From: an uncultured Bifidobacteriaceae bacterium
GTDB taxonomy: Bacteria; Actinomycetota; Actinomycetes; Actinomycetales; Bifidobacteriaceae
Length of the DNA: 64,000 nucleotides
Reading direction: 5' to 3'
NCBI GenBank assembly: GCA_947253155.1
Contig: CAMXYK010000005.1
Coordinates: 14,265-78,264 of the forward strand
Shown here: positions 42,212-51,883 of the stretch, one piece after another
Layout: every line of letters begins with the position of its first letter
How positions within the stretch are numbered: the first letter of the stretch is position 1
Notes under the pieces: model-generated
The model's input: the letters and a program-made list of their open reading frames with translations, nothing else
The model's database searches: none
Told to the model about the DNA's origin: nothing
Translations under genes and position numbers: made by a program

Positions 42212-45200
42212 GTGCTGGATACCTACCCCATGCGTAAACTGGTAGTTATGGATTCAATAATCGCTCATACTAATGCCTTTGAAGACGAAGTTTTAAAAGT
42301 GCTTTCTACTGCGAAAACAGCACGCCCTCATGAAGTAGATTCTTCAATTATGGCAATGATGTGTGTAGAGCGAGATACGCGCTTTTATCAAGACACTTTA
42401 AAAGCAGTTTTAAGCCAAACTGTTTTCCCTGGAACTTTGGTTATTGTTGATTGTGCAAATCGTGTGAAGCAAACTATGCAAACTACTGTGGGAATACAGC
42501 TTGATTCCATGGCTTTTACGAACATGGTTACTTCTAATTCAGCAATAGCTCGTAATGCAGTATTATCTTATAAAAATAATATTGAAGCTAATAACAGTGT
42601 TGAAAATAGTGACGCAAAATATAGGTCAAATGTTAGCTACAATAACGGCATTGAACACAAAACAATGCGCGTAATTATTATTCCTGTTTCTTCAGCACAT
42701 TCGTTTGGTGACGCAATTGAGAAGTCTTTGCGAAAGTTATTACCATGCGCTGGAGTGTCCGCATTGTGGCTTTTGCATGATGATTCTCGTCCTCAAGATG
42801 CGCATTGCTTAGAAGCGTTGTGTGAAACTTGGCATAATAATCCAACAGCATCTGTAATGGGCGCTAAGCAAGTGGATTGGGATGGAAAAGTCCTTCATAA
42901 TGTTGGCATGTACGCATGGCATCACACTGTTCACACTCTTACAGTTGATGGCGAACCTGACCAAGAGCAGTATGATGGCCGCGGCGATGTGTATGCAGTT
43001 TCGTTGGCTGGAGCGTTAGTCACATTAACAGCATGGCAGACTTTGCGCGGAACTCAGCCTTGGATGACAACTTTTGGTGAGTCAAGAGATTTTTGTCGTA
43101 GAGTATGTCTTTCGGGTGGGCGAGTAGTAGTTGTGCCTTCTGCTCGTATTGCTCACAGAAGAGCAAGATTGGAAGGACTTCGTACTCGAAGCGGAGAAGC
43201 GAGAACTTCTGAAAAATCTGGTATTAGTAACGGAATTGGATATTCTTTAATAGCAAATCAGCGTTACAAATACACTGATGCTCGAATGTTTTTATGGCCT
43301 TTAATTTGGCTTTGCAGTCTGCCAGTATCCTTGGTAGGAGCATTATATTCGCTTTTTGCGAAGCATCCTTATGTTGCTTGGATTAGGCTGATACTTCCTT
43401 GGCTTGCTATTATGCAGTTGCCTCGTGCAGTATTTGCTCGTCGTAGAGTTGCAAGAAATACTCGAGTTTCGTTAAAAAGACTTACGTCTTTGGTTGCAGA
43501 TCGACATCAAGTTGCTAGATGGAAAGACAGAAATGTAGCTTTTAAAGTCCAGCAGCACTGTGTATTGTTAAGTCCTTTAGCAAGACGTCATTTGCATATT
43601 CGTGTTTTGCGTAGGTGGAGTGCTGTTATTCTTGCATCTATGCTGCTTTTTGCAGTTATATTGCATTTATACGGTGCTCCGTGGCGTGATGTTTTAGGTG
43701 GAGCGTCTTGGTATGCGCAAGAATGGTTGCCAACAGGCGCTAATTTCCATCAGCTTTTTAATGCTGCAATTGGTTCTTGGATTCCTGACGATGGTTTTGG
43801 CCCTGCGCTTCCTCCTTCTCCTTGGCTAAGTGTGTGGGCATTAGCTTCGTTAATTGTTGGAGCAAACCCGTTGCTATCAATCACTCTTATGTTCTTCTTA
43901 GCAGCTCCTGCTATGTGTTTAAGTTTTTGGGCGCTTGCGGGCGTATTTACACGTTCTGATACTGTGCGCGTTTGCACAGGAATTTGCTGGACTATGATTG
44001 CAATAGCTTTCGGCTTATTTGCGCGTGGTGATTTGCCAATGCTGATGACTATGGTATTTTTGCCTGCCGCTTTTGCTTTTTCATTCCATGCTGTTGGCAT
44101 GTATGTAACGGAAGATCCAGTCCGTCCTGTTTCTTCTATTCAGTGCGCTGCATGTGCTGCTCTTTGTTTTATGGTTCCAGTTGCTGCAGAACCTCAGCTT
44201 ATATTTCCTCTTGTTGTGATTTTTGTTGCATCCTTTATTATGGTGCGTTCGCATAGGCTTATGTTTTTGCTTGTGCCGATTCCATCAATTATTGTTTTGT
44301 TGCCAACAATAGGTAGTGCAATACGTTACGGTTCTTCGGGAATGTGGCGTCAACTGTTCTCTAGCATGGCTTTGCCTTTGAGAAGTGTGCAAGGAGCTCC
44401 TAGAGCTCAAGGTTATATTGACGTTCTTTTAAACGCTTTGAATATGAGTTCCCCTCATGTTGCTGTTAATATGCCATTGCTTAGTTTAAGAACAATAATT
44501 ATGGTGATTTTTGCAGTTCTTGCATGCTTTATGGCAGTTGCAGCATTAGTTTTGCCATTCGCTTTACGTGTTTCTCGCATGATGTGGGTTGTTATTATTA
44601 GCGGAATGGTTTTATCGCTAGTTTCAGCGCGTATTGTAATTGCTGCGGATACTACCGGTCCGGTTGCTGCTAGTGTTTTGCCAGGTGTGGCATTATCTAC
44701 GGTAGGTGTTTTGGCATGTATGTGCATGGTAGCAGGTCAGGCTGTGCGTCGATTTGAGCCTTTGCGCGTTACGAAAAAACCAGAATCTGTGCCTGCTGAA
44801 GGTTATAAAACGAGAACTGATAAGCGTGCTGCAATGCGTCGTTCTGCAGCAAAACTTTTGCAACATATAATTCGTATTGCAAGAGCTGTTCTTGCTAGTG
44901 GCATGTTAGCGATGGCTATACTTCTTGGTCTTTTTGCAGTATTAAGCGGACCGGCAACATCGATTGCTGCAAGTAATAGCGGTCTTCCAATGGTTGTTAC
45001 TGATTATTTAAATAAAGATGATATGCATAGAGTTCTTGCTCTTAGAGCTAGTAGCAACCATGATCTAGAAATTGCAGTAATGCGTACTGCTAGGGGAGAT
45101 GCTATTGACGAGTCTCCTGCTTTACGAGTTAGAAAAGTCATGTTTGGTGATTCTCAAAGCTCTAAAGCTTTGTCTCTCTCAGCTTCTAAGTTGCTATCTC

Positions 45201-45652
45201 ATGCAGATAATGGCGCAATAGACACCTTAAAACAGCTTGGTATTGGCGGCATTTACATTGTAAACGATGCTAGCTCTCACAAAGCTGTTAAAGAAAGCAA
45301 AATGTCAATACAGCAATTGTTGCATCCTGTTGTAACTTTAGAAAATAATATTAATAAAGAAGCTACTGAGCGTTTAATAGCACATGTAAATGCTGCTGAA
45401 AGTGCTCAATTAGTAGTGTCTTTGCCTCAAGGAACTTATTTCCGTTTTGATGGAATGTATGATGCTAAAACATTAAAAGAAACTTCGCCATATTATCGTT
45501 CAAGACCTCTTTCTTGGAGAATACCTTGGGTTGTTTCCTCCGTAATAGTATTACTAATATATTGCTTGGTTGCGGTTCCTCGTTTTGGAAGACATACTAT
45601 GATTGAGCGTTCGGATGATTTGCATGAGGAGGAATTAGATGAGTTGGCGTAA
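42212..45652 (+). CDS. Large membrane glycosyltransferase, GT2 family
   Basis: Protein of 1146 residues. The N-terminal part (about 40-350) is a family 2 glycosyltransferase: LVIVDCANR, LWLLHDDSRPQDAHCLEAL with the DDS metal site near residue 190, and GESRDFCRRVCLSGGRVVVV. A basic linker and 10 or more membrane helices (about 470-890) follow, then an outer domain and a last helix near the C-terminus. It probably moves a sugar to a lipid-linked or outer-face wall polymer. The start is uncertain: GTG 42212, ATG 42230 and ATG 42248 are in frame and none has a ribosome site. The DUF5719 gene overlaps its end by 14 nt, and LCP genes lie divergently. Confidence 0.85.
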   Translation: MLDTYPMRKLVVMDSIIAHTNAFEDEVLKVLSTAKTARPHEVDSSIMAMMCVERDTRFYQDTLKAVLSQTVFPGTLVIVDCANRVKQTMQTTVGIQLDSMAFTNMVTSNSAIARNAVLSYKNNIEANNSVENSDAKYRSNVSYNNGIEHKTMRVIIIPVSSAHSFGDAIEKSLRKLLPCAGVSALWLLHDDSRPQDAHCLEALCETWHNNPTASVMGAKQVDWDGKVLHNVGMYAWHHTVHTLTVDGEPDQEQYDGRGDVYAVSLAGALVTLTAWQTLRGTQPWMTTFGESRDFCRRVCLSGGRVVVVPSARIAHRRARLEGLRTRSGEARTSEKSGISNGIGYSLIANQRYKYTDARMFLWPLIWLCSLPVSLVGALYSLFAKHPYVAWIRLILPWLAIMQLPRAVFARRRVARNTRVSLKRLTSLVADRHQVARWKDRNVAFKVQQHCVLLSPLARRHLHIRVLRRWSAVILASMLLFAVILHLYGAPWRDVLGGASWYAQEWLPTGANFHQLFNAAIGSWIPDDGFGPALPPSPWLSVWALASLIVGANPLLSITLMFFLAAPAMCLSFWALAGVFTRSDTVRVCTGICWTMIAIAFGLFARGDLPMLMTMVFLPAAFAFSFHAVGMYVTEDPVRPVSSIQCAACAALCFMVPVAAEPQLIFPLVVIFVASFIMVRSHRLMFLLVPIPSIIVLLPTIGSAIRYGSSGMWRQLFSSMALPLRSVQGAPRAQGYIDVLLNALNMSSPHVAVNMPLLSLRTIIMVIFAVLACFMAVAALVLPFALRVSRMMWVVIISGMVLSLVSARIVIAADTTGPVAASVLPGVALSTVGVLACMCMVAGQAVRRFEPLRVTKKPESVPAEGYKTRTDKRAAMRRSAAKLLQHIIRIARAVLASGMLAMAILLGLFAVLSGPATSIAASNSGLPMVVTDYLNKDDMHRVLALRASSNHDLEIAVMRTARGDAIDESPALRVRKVMFGDSQSSKALSLSASKLLSHADNGAIDTLKQLGIGGIYIVNDASSHKAVKESKMSIQQLLHPVVTLENNINKEATERLIAHVNAAESAQLVVSLPQGTYFRFDGMYDAKTLKETSPYYRSRPLSWRIPWVVSSVIVLLIYCLVAVPRFGRHTMIERSDDLHEEELDELA

Positions 45653-47222
45653 GAGTCCTCATGATACTTCAAAGCACGGCGAATTACCTGCAGAATCAGA
45701 TATTTTGCATAAGCATAAGTTGCTTGGTGTAGTTACTCTTGCCACGATAAGTGCAGTATTTCTTCTTGCAGTAGCGTTAGTTGTGGCATCATGTTTTACT
45801 TTTCCTCAATTTGTAGATAATCCTGATTCGCCAAGTAGCAGCGTAACTCGTAGCGTTGGTGCTACACGTTTGCAATCTATTTGCCCTATTCGATTGTCGT
45901 TGCCGGATTCAACTAAGTATGGCGATAGCCAATATCAAGAATCAGAAGGTGATTTGCAATCTTTTGCACGTTACGGAGCGTTTGGTGATGTTTATAAAGC
46001 TGGAGTGCATAATATTCGAGATAATAATGATGAAACGGAATCTTTATTAACAAAAGCAGCTGATTCAGATACTTCATCACTTATTTCCAATAGTAATGTT
46101 GATCATGATGCTCAAGCTTTAGAGGGACGTTTATCTAAAGTTGCATCAGGTACAGGAATTACTGCTTCAATGGCTTCATGGGCAACAAATGGTGATATAC
46201 GAGGATTATCTGCCACTACATGCTCTACTCCTTTAATGAAGCAAGCATTTTTAATTCCTGAAACAGGAGCTGGTATTTCTTTACGTTTAGAAGCATTCAA
46301 TTCTACTTCTAAACCAACAGTAATTCGCGTTCGTGCGTGGTCTTCTAAGCATGGAAGTAATCCGTTAGCTCTTTCTACGGGAAGTGCTTTTACAGTTCCA
46401 GCTCGTTCTCACGCTTCTTTCGATCTTTCTGCTGCAGTTCCTAAATCTTCCGGACTATATGTTCAAACTGAAAGTGAGCAAGCTCCCGTTGCATCATTCG
46501 TAAAAGTTGTGCACATGAACGGACTTTCAATAAAAGGTGTCGATATTATTCGAGCATTAAGCCCTAAATCAAATTCCACTGTTCTATCTGGAATCAGCGA
46601 AGGCGATCAAGCAAAATTATATGTATGGCCTAGCAAGGATGGCAACGCAACTATTTCTTGGATAGATGTTTCTGGAACACAAAAAGTAAAAGATATATCG
46701 CTAAAATCTCATAATTTACAGGTTATTGATCTTGGCGCAGTTCCAGAAAAAACACATGCAATAAGTATTGAAGGCGTGCCAACAGTAGCAATGATGTCAG
46801 TTTCGCGAGATGGTAAAGATGGTCAATCAGATGTTGCTTTTGTTGAAGCATCAAGAGCACAGGGAAGTAGCGCAATCGTTTCGCCAGTTAGCGCTTCTGA
46901 AACGACTTTATACTTTGCTTCAACAAGCGATAACGATTCATCTGTGTTCTTACAAAGCTTTGGAAAAACAGGACTTCTTACAGGCAGCGAACGTATTTCC
47001 ATTCCTGCTCACAGCGTAGTAAGCATTCCTGCTGAAAATATTTCAAATGATGCTGTAATGTTCACCGTAAAAACGCAAAATAATATTTCATTCTCTGCTC
47101 GTATTCGCAAAAATGAAGTAGATAAAGCCGGTGCTGCTGGTATTTCTTGGCTAGCATCACAGTCTTTAGAGCCTCAGCAAATGCAAGTGTATGTAAGTAA
47201 TAATAACCATATTGTGCATTAA
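45639..47222 (+). CDS. DUF5719-type membrane-anchored outer protein
   Basis: Protein of 527 residues with a short cytoplasmic tail, one membrane helix (about 30-55, VVTLATISAVFLLAVALVV) and a long outer part of beta-rich units such as VIRVRAWSSKHGSNP and VPARSHASFDLSAAVPKSSG, as in DUF5719 proteins. Function is not known. It starts inside the end of the glycosyltransferase gene (GAGGAGG 6 nt before ATG 45639), a pairing that recurs in actinobacteria as I remember it, so the two probably form one membrane complex for envelope glycan assembly. The family call rests on context and architecture. Confidence 0.68.
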   Translation: MSWRKSPHDTSKHGELPAESDILHKHKLLGVVTLATISAVFLLAVALVVASCFTFPQFVDNPDSPSSSVTRSVGATRLQSICPIRLSLPDSTKYGDSQYQESEGDLQSFARYGAFGDVYKAGVHNIRDNNDETESLLTKAADSDTSSLISNSNVDHDAQALEGRLSKVASGTGITASMASWATNGDIRGLSATTCSTPLMKQAFLIPETGAGISLRLEAFNSTSKPTVIRVRAWSSKHGSNPLALSTGSAFTVPARSHASFDLSAAVPKSSGLYVQTESEQAPVASFVKVVHMNGLSIKGVDIIRALSPKSNSTVLSGISEGDQAKLYVWPSKDGNATISWIDVSGTQKVKDISLKSHNLQVIDLGAVPEKTHAISIEGVPTVAMMSVSRDGKDGQSDVAFVEASRAQGSSAIVSPVSASETTLYFASTSDNDSSVFLQSFGKTGLLTGSERISIPAHSVVSIPAENISNDAVMFTVKTQNNISFSARIRKNEVDKAGAAGISWLASQSLEPQQMQVYVSNNNHIVH

Positions 47223-47279
47223 ATATTTGGCAAAAATTTTACTATAAATATAATCGCAATATTTTGGCAGAAATAAAAT

Positions 47280-48239
47280 ATGATTAAACGTAAGAAAATT
47301 ATTATCGACACTGACTGCGGTTCCGACGATGCTATGGCAATAGCTATGGCATTAAATGATCCTAGCTACGAAATACTCATGTTTTCTACCGTCTCTGGAA
47401 ATGTGAGCATGAGTCAAGCAACCACTAATACTCTTACTACGATCGAATATGCTAATACTTACGAGCCTCCAGTTTATTGCGGAAGCCGAAATATGCTGAT
47501 GAGAAAACTCGAGTACGCTTACGAAACGCACGGCAGAGACGGCATGGGAGACATCGGTTTAGTGCCTCATAAGCTTAAGGCTTCTAAAGGGAATGCCGTT
47601 ATAAAAATGCTTGAATTTTTGCGCAATAGCAATGATGGTGAGATTGATATTATTACATTAGGCCCGTTAACTAATATTGCGCTCGCTTTGCGTCTTGATG
47701 AAGATGCAATGCGTAAAATTGGCAGGCTTACTATTATGGGTTCTGCAGGTCTTGGTAGGGGAAATGTGACCCCTGTTGCTGAGTTTAATGTTTGGCAGGA
47801 TCCTGAAGCTGCAAAAATAGTTATTGAATCAGGTTTGCCAAATATTAATTTAGTTGGTTGGGATGCTTGCTTAGGAGATTGCATGTTAAATCCTAAAGAG
47901 ATTGACATGATTCGTAATAGTGGTCCGTTGGGTAAGTTTGCTATTGATTGCAATAAAGAACTTATGCAAATGAATATTGAACGCTTTGGCGACGCTTACC
48001 TTGATATGGCCGATCCTTCAGCTGTAGCTGCAGCATTATGCCCATCTTGCGTGCAAGTTTGCGAACCTTATTATTGTGAAGTTGATGTTACTAATGGTCC
48101 AAATTATGGTGCTGTTGTTGTGGATGTTAATAATTGCACTGGCAAAAATGCAAACGTTAAAGTTTGCAGTAAGCTAAGTGCTTCAACTTACAAGCAATAT
48201 ATTTATAAAACTTTAGGTGTTTGTAAATCTAAAAATTAA
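47280..48239 (+). CDS. Nucleoside hydrolase, copy 2
   Basis: Protein of 319 residues with the DxDxGxDD cluster in IIIDTDCGSDDAMAIAMAL (residues 8-25), ITLGPLTNIALALRLDED and FNVWQDPEAAKIVIESG, all family marks. It is only distantly similar to the copy at 24959, so the two likely have different substrates; several cysteines near the C-terminus (CPSCVQVCEPYYC) are unusual. It lies 57 nt after the DUF5719 gene and only 3 nt from the end of the convergent zincin-like gene. No ribosome site is obvious before ATG 47280. Confidence 0.9.
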   Translation: MIKRKKIIIDTDCGSDDAMAIAMALNDPSYEILMFSTVSGNVSMSQATTNTLTTIEYANTYEPPVYCGSRNMLMRKLEYAYETHGRDGMGDIGLVPHKLKASKGNAVIKMLEFLRNSNDGEIDIITLGPLTNIALALRLDEDAMRKIGRLTIMGSAGLGRGNVTPVAEFNVWQDPEAAKIVIESGLPNINLVGWDACLGDCMLNPKEIDMIRNSGPLGKFAIDCNKELMQMNIERFGDAYLDMADPSAVAAALCPSCVQVCEPYYCEVDVTNGPNYGAVVVDVNNCTGKNANVKVCSKLSASTYKQYIYKTLGVCKSKN

Positions 48240-48242
48240 TAT

Positions 48243-48671
48243 TTACATTCCCCAATCAGGATCAATCTCTTCAGGCCTTCTACCATACAGTTCTGCTAAT
48301 CTTTGCACAAGCTCGTCGCGAATAGCATACTGTAATTCTGTTCTGTTGCTTACGTGCGTGCATAATGGCATACGATACAGCACAATACGAGGTGGTATTC
48401 CGCGGTTTGCTGGGAATGCTTGAGACATAATTCTGCGGTTATGCTCCCATAACACTGTTTGCGATGGTGGCACGTCTTCTACAGCGAATTGAACATCTTT
48501 TGTAAGTGCTTTCCAAGCGCTATTAAGTCTACGAATTTGAGCAGCTACCATAGCGTCAAACATGCCACTGGCTGTTCTATATTGCGGTAGACGAGTGCCG
48601 AATATTGGCGCTCTTAAACCTCGGCCATGGCGATTTCTGTAGTGTCGTTCTTCCCAAATTACGCTTGTCAT
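48243..48671 (-). CDS. Zincin-like metallopeptidase-family protein lacking HExxH
   Basis: Protein of 142 residues in the DUF1025/Zincin_1-like family of actinobacteria, with the RHGRGLRAPIFG start, FAVEDVPPSQ and RIVLYRMPL strands. The helix that carries HExxH in active members reads AIRDELVQRLAELYG here, so both histidines are missing and proteolysis is not expected. A role in binding or regulation is possible. I set the start at ATG 48671; the upstream extension is hydrophobic without a ribosome site. In streptomycetes, relatives lie near whiB and envelope glycosyltransferase genes, similar to the wider context here. Confidence 0.72.
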   Translation of the reverse strand: MTSVIWEERHYRNRHGRGLRAPIFGTRLPQYRTASGMFDAMVAAQIRRLNSAWKALTKDVQFAVEDVPPSQTVLWEHNRRIMSQAFPANRGIPPRIVLYRMPLCTHVSNRTELQYAIRDELVQRLAELYGRRPEEIDPDWGM

Positions 48672-48807
48672 ACTTCTACTGTAAAAGAAGGCTCGGGCAA
48701 GAAAGCAAAAAAGCAAAAACTAAGTAAAATCTATTTCTAAAGTATGTGAAATATAAGCACGATATGAAATACTGTATATATAGTCTTATAAATCAGGAGG
48801 CGCTACG

Positions 48808-49626
48808 ATGCTCAAACCAATAGTTCATGATTGGGATGAGTGCAATCTTCCTGAGCTTATTTCTAAATCTTCTCTTATTGCTTTTGATTTAGACAACACG
48901 TTAGCTTGCTCTAAAAAACCTATGCTTGCTCCTATGGCAAATGCGTTAAGTGAACTTGTTAATTTAATTCCTGTTGCTATTGTTACAGGCGGCTGCTTAT
49001 CTTTAGTTAAAAGTCAAGTTTTGGACGTTCTTTTAACAGGCACTAAACTTGAGAATCTTCATATTATGCCAACTAATGGAACAAGTTATTACAGAGTTGA
49101 CAACAGCAAGGCTTTTCAATGTGTTTACGAGCATATTATTGATTCTGAGCAAGCTAAATATGTTGTTGAAGTTATACAAAAATATGCTAAGCAGATGGGA
49201 ATTTGGAAAAGTCATGGTGATTCAATGCTTTGGGGTGAGCAGATTGAAAACCGTGGCAGTCAAATTACTTTTTCTGCGCTCGGGCAGCTTGCTCCAGTTG
49301 ATTATAAAAGAGCATGGGATCCAACTGGCAGATTAAAAAATATGCTTGCTCAAAATATTTCTAAAGCTTTGCCTGATTTTGCTGTTCGCGCTGGTGGTTA
49401 CACGAGCATAGATATATATAAACGCGGTGATGACAAAGCTCAAGCATTGCTTACATTGGCTAAATATTGCGATTTTAATATTGAAAATATATCTTTTATT
49501 GGCGATCGAATGTATGACGGCGGAAATGATTATCCAACAGCTTTTACTGGCGCTTTGGCTGTGAGAGTATCAAATCCGTCTGATACTTTGAACTTGTGCC
49601 TTCGCGTGCTTGATTATTTGAAATAA
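48808..49626 (+). CDS. HAD-IIB hydrolase, phosphomannomutase-like
   Basis: Protein of 272 residues with HAD motif I LIAFDLDNTLACSKKPM (residues 24-40; Asp27 the likely nucleophile, Asp29 the acid), motif II IVTGG, the cap segment ENRGSQITFSALGQLAP and motif IV SFIGDRMYDGGNDYPTA. The cap resembles eukaryotic-type phosphomannomutases, which supply mannose-1-phosphate, but the family also includes sugar phosphatases, so the reaction is not settled. AGGAGG lies 7 nt before the ATG. It stands alone downstream of envelope genes, which suits a role in sugar nucleotide supply. Confidence 0.8.
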   Translation: MLKPIVHDWDECNLPELISKSSLIAFDLDNTLACSKKPMLAPMANALSELVNLIPVAIVTGGCLSLVKSQVLDVLLTGTKLENLHIMPTNGTSYYRVDNSKAFQCVYEHIIDSEQAKYVVEVIQKYAKQMGIWKSHGDSMLWGEQIENRGSQITFSALGQLAPVDYKRAWDPTGRLKNMLAQNISKALPDFAVRAGGYTSIDIYKRGDDKAQALLTLAKYCDFNIENISFIGDRMYDGGNDYPTAFTGALAVRVSNPSDTLNLCLRVLDYLK

Positions 49627-49848
49627 GTAGTAAGCGGCATTTTTATTTAGTTTATACACATATGCACAAATTTTGCGTTTTTGAAGAGCTTTTAACCACA
49701 ATGATATTTTTTTGTTGTAATGAATTATTTAACTCTTTTATACTTGCAGCATGGTTGGGAGACGCAAAAGAATAAATAAAGTAATAAGTAAAGTAATAAA
49801 TAAGATGGTAAGCAGGGTAGTAAGCAATCTATCTGAAAGAGGCATGTA
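49627..49848. other. AT-rich spacer before the comF-like gene
   Basis: About 220 bp with AGTAATAA/AAATAAGTA-type short repeats around 49772-49830 and no gene. GAGG at 49839-49842 is the ribosome site of the comF-like gene. Confidence 0.5.
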
Positions 49849-49882
49849 GCGTGGTATGCAATGGGGGGTTCGCGTACCACGC
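49849..49882 (+). promoter_or_regulatory. Stem-loop covering the comF-like start codon
   Basis: GCGTGGTATGC (49849-49859) pairs with GCGTACCACGC (49872-49882) through 11 positions including one G-U, with a 12-nt loop. The GTG start at 49851-49853 lies inside the left arm, so translation should be limited when the stem forms. Confidence 0.55.
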
Positions 49883-50756
49883 GGCTGCGGATAATAATGA
49901 AAAGTCAGCTTACGAAAAATGGCGTTGCGAAAAATGGCGTTATGCAAAATGGAAAGATATTGCGTTTGCTATATGGAATTTGCTATTTCCTCGCGGATGC
50001 GCAGGATGCGATGCTCCCGATTGCGTATTGTGCGAAGAATGTTGCAATGCGTTGAAATGTTGGAAGCAAGCTTCTTTTTCTAGCGTTACTTGTGGGTATC
50101 GTTATGCGTGCGGAGTATACGCTGAATCAGTAAGGCGCTCAATATTGTTATGGAAAGATCACGGTGATGTGGCGTGCAATAAAATATTTGCTAAACTTCT
50201 TTCTGATCTAGTTATAACAGTTTTAAATAAACTACTTATTTCAAAACCGCATAATTATACGAATTCTAGTAAAAAACAGAATTTTCTGTACGAAGAAAAT
50301 CTAAATAATAATTTTTATAATCTAAGTAACGAAAATCCAATACTAGTAATTCCAATGCCATCTTCTAACGCATCACAAAGACGTAGAGGACGCAAGCATA
50401 TGCTTCCTTTAGCGAATAAAATTGTTGAGGATTTATGCAGTAGTAATATTCCTGCTTGTGTTGCAAATATTGTACGAATGAACGCAAGAATTAATACGAA
50501 ATCAGTTCAAACTTCTGGTTCTCGTGGAAGATCTCGCAGAGCTTCGAATGCTTTTAAAGTAGATTTAAAAATGTTAGAAAAACTTAACTGCGGTAGCAGC
50601 GAGTATAAAGCAATTATTGTAGATGATATTGTTACAACAGGTTCTACTATGAGCAGTTGCGCTGCAGCATTGCGTAACGCAAACATTTGCACTATTGCAG
50701 CATTTTCGTTAGCTTGCGTAATAAACGTTGGGGATGACACTACAGACTACGAATAA
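49851..50756 (+). CDS. ComF-family phosphoribosyltransferase-like protein
   Basis: Protein of 301 residues with a Zn-ribbon type N-terminus (PRGCAGCDAPDCVLCEECC, about 45-63) and a C-terminal phosphoribosyltransferase fold with the PRPP loop AIIVDDIVTTGSTMSSC near residue 260. ComF proteins help DNA uptake at the inner face of the membrane; many bacteria keep them without known competence. A variable Asn-rich region (about 130-165) splits the fold. The start GTG 49851 has GAGG 8 nt before it and lies in a stem-loop; no other in-frame start precedes the zinc motif well. No other competence genes are near. Confidence 0.82.
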   Translation: MVCNGGFAYHAAADNNEKSAYEKWRCEKWRYAKWKDIAFAIWNLLFPRGCAGCDAPDCVLCEECCNALKCWKQASFSSVTCGYRYACGVYAESVRRSILLWKDHGDVACNKIFAKLLSDLVITVLNKLLISKPHNYTNSSKKQNFLYEENLNNNFYNLSNENPILVIPMPSSNASQRRRGRKHMLPLANKIVEDLCSSNIPACVANIVRMNARINTKSVQTSGSRGRSRRASNAFKVDLKMLEKLNCGSSEYKAIIVDDIVTTGSTMSSCAAALRNANICTIAAFSLACVINVGDDTTDYE

Positions 50757-50760
50757 TAGT

Positions 50761-51879
50761 TTATTCTGCATTGTTATAGTCTATTGGAAGAGTAATTTCA
50801 AAATTTGGTCCGCGCTTGTCGTCAACAACTTTTACAGTTCCGTGATGTAATTGCGCAGCCCAACGTGCAATAGATAATCCTAAGCCTGTTCCGCCAGATT
50901 CAGTGCCAATTCGTTGATTTCCTTTAACAAATCTTCTGAAAATATCGGATCGCTTTTCTTGAGGTATTTGATCTCCAAAATTAACAACATTGCTTACTAA
51001 AGTATTTTGAATGTGGTTAATATGAGCACTAATAAGCACGTTAGTTCCGTCGTCTGAATGTTTTAAAGCATTCGAAATAACATTAGTGAATAATTGCGAA
51101 AGACGGCCTTGGTCTCCAGTTAATTCAATATTGTTGTCAATATCAACGCTAATGTGGTGATTATGCCCAGCGTCCGCTATTTCAAGCGGCTCAATAATCT
51201 CATCAAGAAAATCTGCAAAATTAAATGAAGTAATATTAAGACTTTCAGCGCCTGCTTCTACGCGAGATAAATCAAGAAGAAAAGTAATAAGATCCGCAAG
51301 CCTATGAGTTTGGTTTAAAATAGCTTCCATGTTTGATGGTGTTGGATCAACTACGCCGTCCGCAAGATTCTCAAGCATTGCTTGTAACGCAGAAACTGGG
51401 GTTCTTAACTCGTGACTAACGTTTGCTATAAGCTCTCTGCGCATTTGATCCGCATGCTCTAATTCTTCCGCCATTTCGTTAAAAGCAAGAGTAAGCTTAC
51501 CAACTTCGTCGCGACGATTTTCCACAGCTACTCTTACAGAATAATCACCGTCTGCCATTGCTTCTGCAGCATCTTTCATTTGACGAAGTGGTGCTGTAAG
51601 TCCTCGCGAAAATACGTAAGTAATTCCTAAAGCAACAACTAGTGTTAATGGCATAGCAATCCAACCGTTTAAGCCAGTTTTAAGCAGGAACCAAGCCATT
51701 ACGAACGCAATAGCTGTTGCGAAAAGAATAATTGCAGAAAGCTCAATTTTTAGTGAAGAGAAGAAGCCTACAGGCCGATTTGGGTAGTTGTGTTTTGAAG
51801 AAGAATTTACTTCGTTGGCTGAATCTGTTGTTTTAGCGTTTGCTTTAACGTTTGCTTTAGTATTTGCTTTAGTATTCAT
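50761..51879 (-). CDS. Sensor histidine kinase with HAMP domain and no outer sensor
   Basis: Protein of 372 residues: a Lys/Asn-rich tail, two close membrane helices (about 45-95) with almost no outer loop, HAMP (SRGLTAPLRQMKDAAEAM), HisKA with the phospho-acceptor His in LIANVSHELRTPVSAL near residue 156, and HATPase motifs NVISNALKHSDDG and GTESGGTGLGLSIARW. The signal must come from the membrane, a partner or the cytoplasm. I set ATG 51879, 5 nt after the regulator stop; a TTG at 51933 would overlap it. It is the third gene of the glgB operon and ends 4 nt from the convergent comF-like gene. Confidence 0.9.
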   Translation of the reverse strand: MNTKANTKANVKANAKTTDSANEVNSSSKHNYPNRPVGFFSSLKIELSAIILFATAIAFVMAWFLLKTGLNGWIAMPLTLVVALGITYVFSRGLTAPLRQMKDAAEAMADGDYSVRVAVENRRDEVGKLTLAFNEMAEELEHADQMRRELIANVSHELRTPVSALQAMLENLADGVVDPTPSNMEAILNQTHRLADLITFLLDLSRVEAGAESLNITSFNFADFLDEIIEPLEIADAGHNHHISVDIDNNIELTGDQGRLSQLFTNVISNALKHSDDGTNVLISAHINHIQNTLVSNVVNFGDQIPQEKRSDIFRRFVKGNQRIGTESGGTGLGLSIARWAAQLHHGTVKVVDDKRGPNFEITLPIDYNNAE

Positions 51880-51883
51880 ATTA

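Noticed and set aside
49851..49890. tRNA-like piece with GGTTCG and paired ends
   Set aside because: Only one stem forms; no anticodon arm, D arm or acceptor stem with the correct distances is present.
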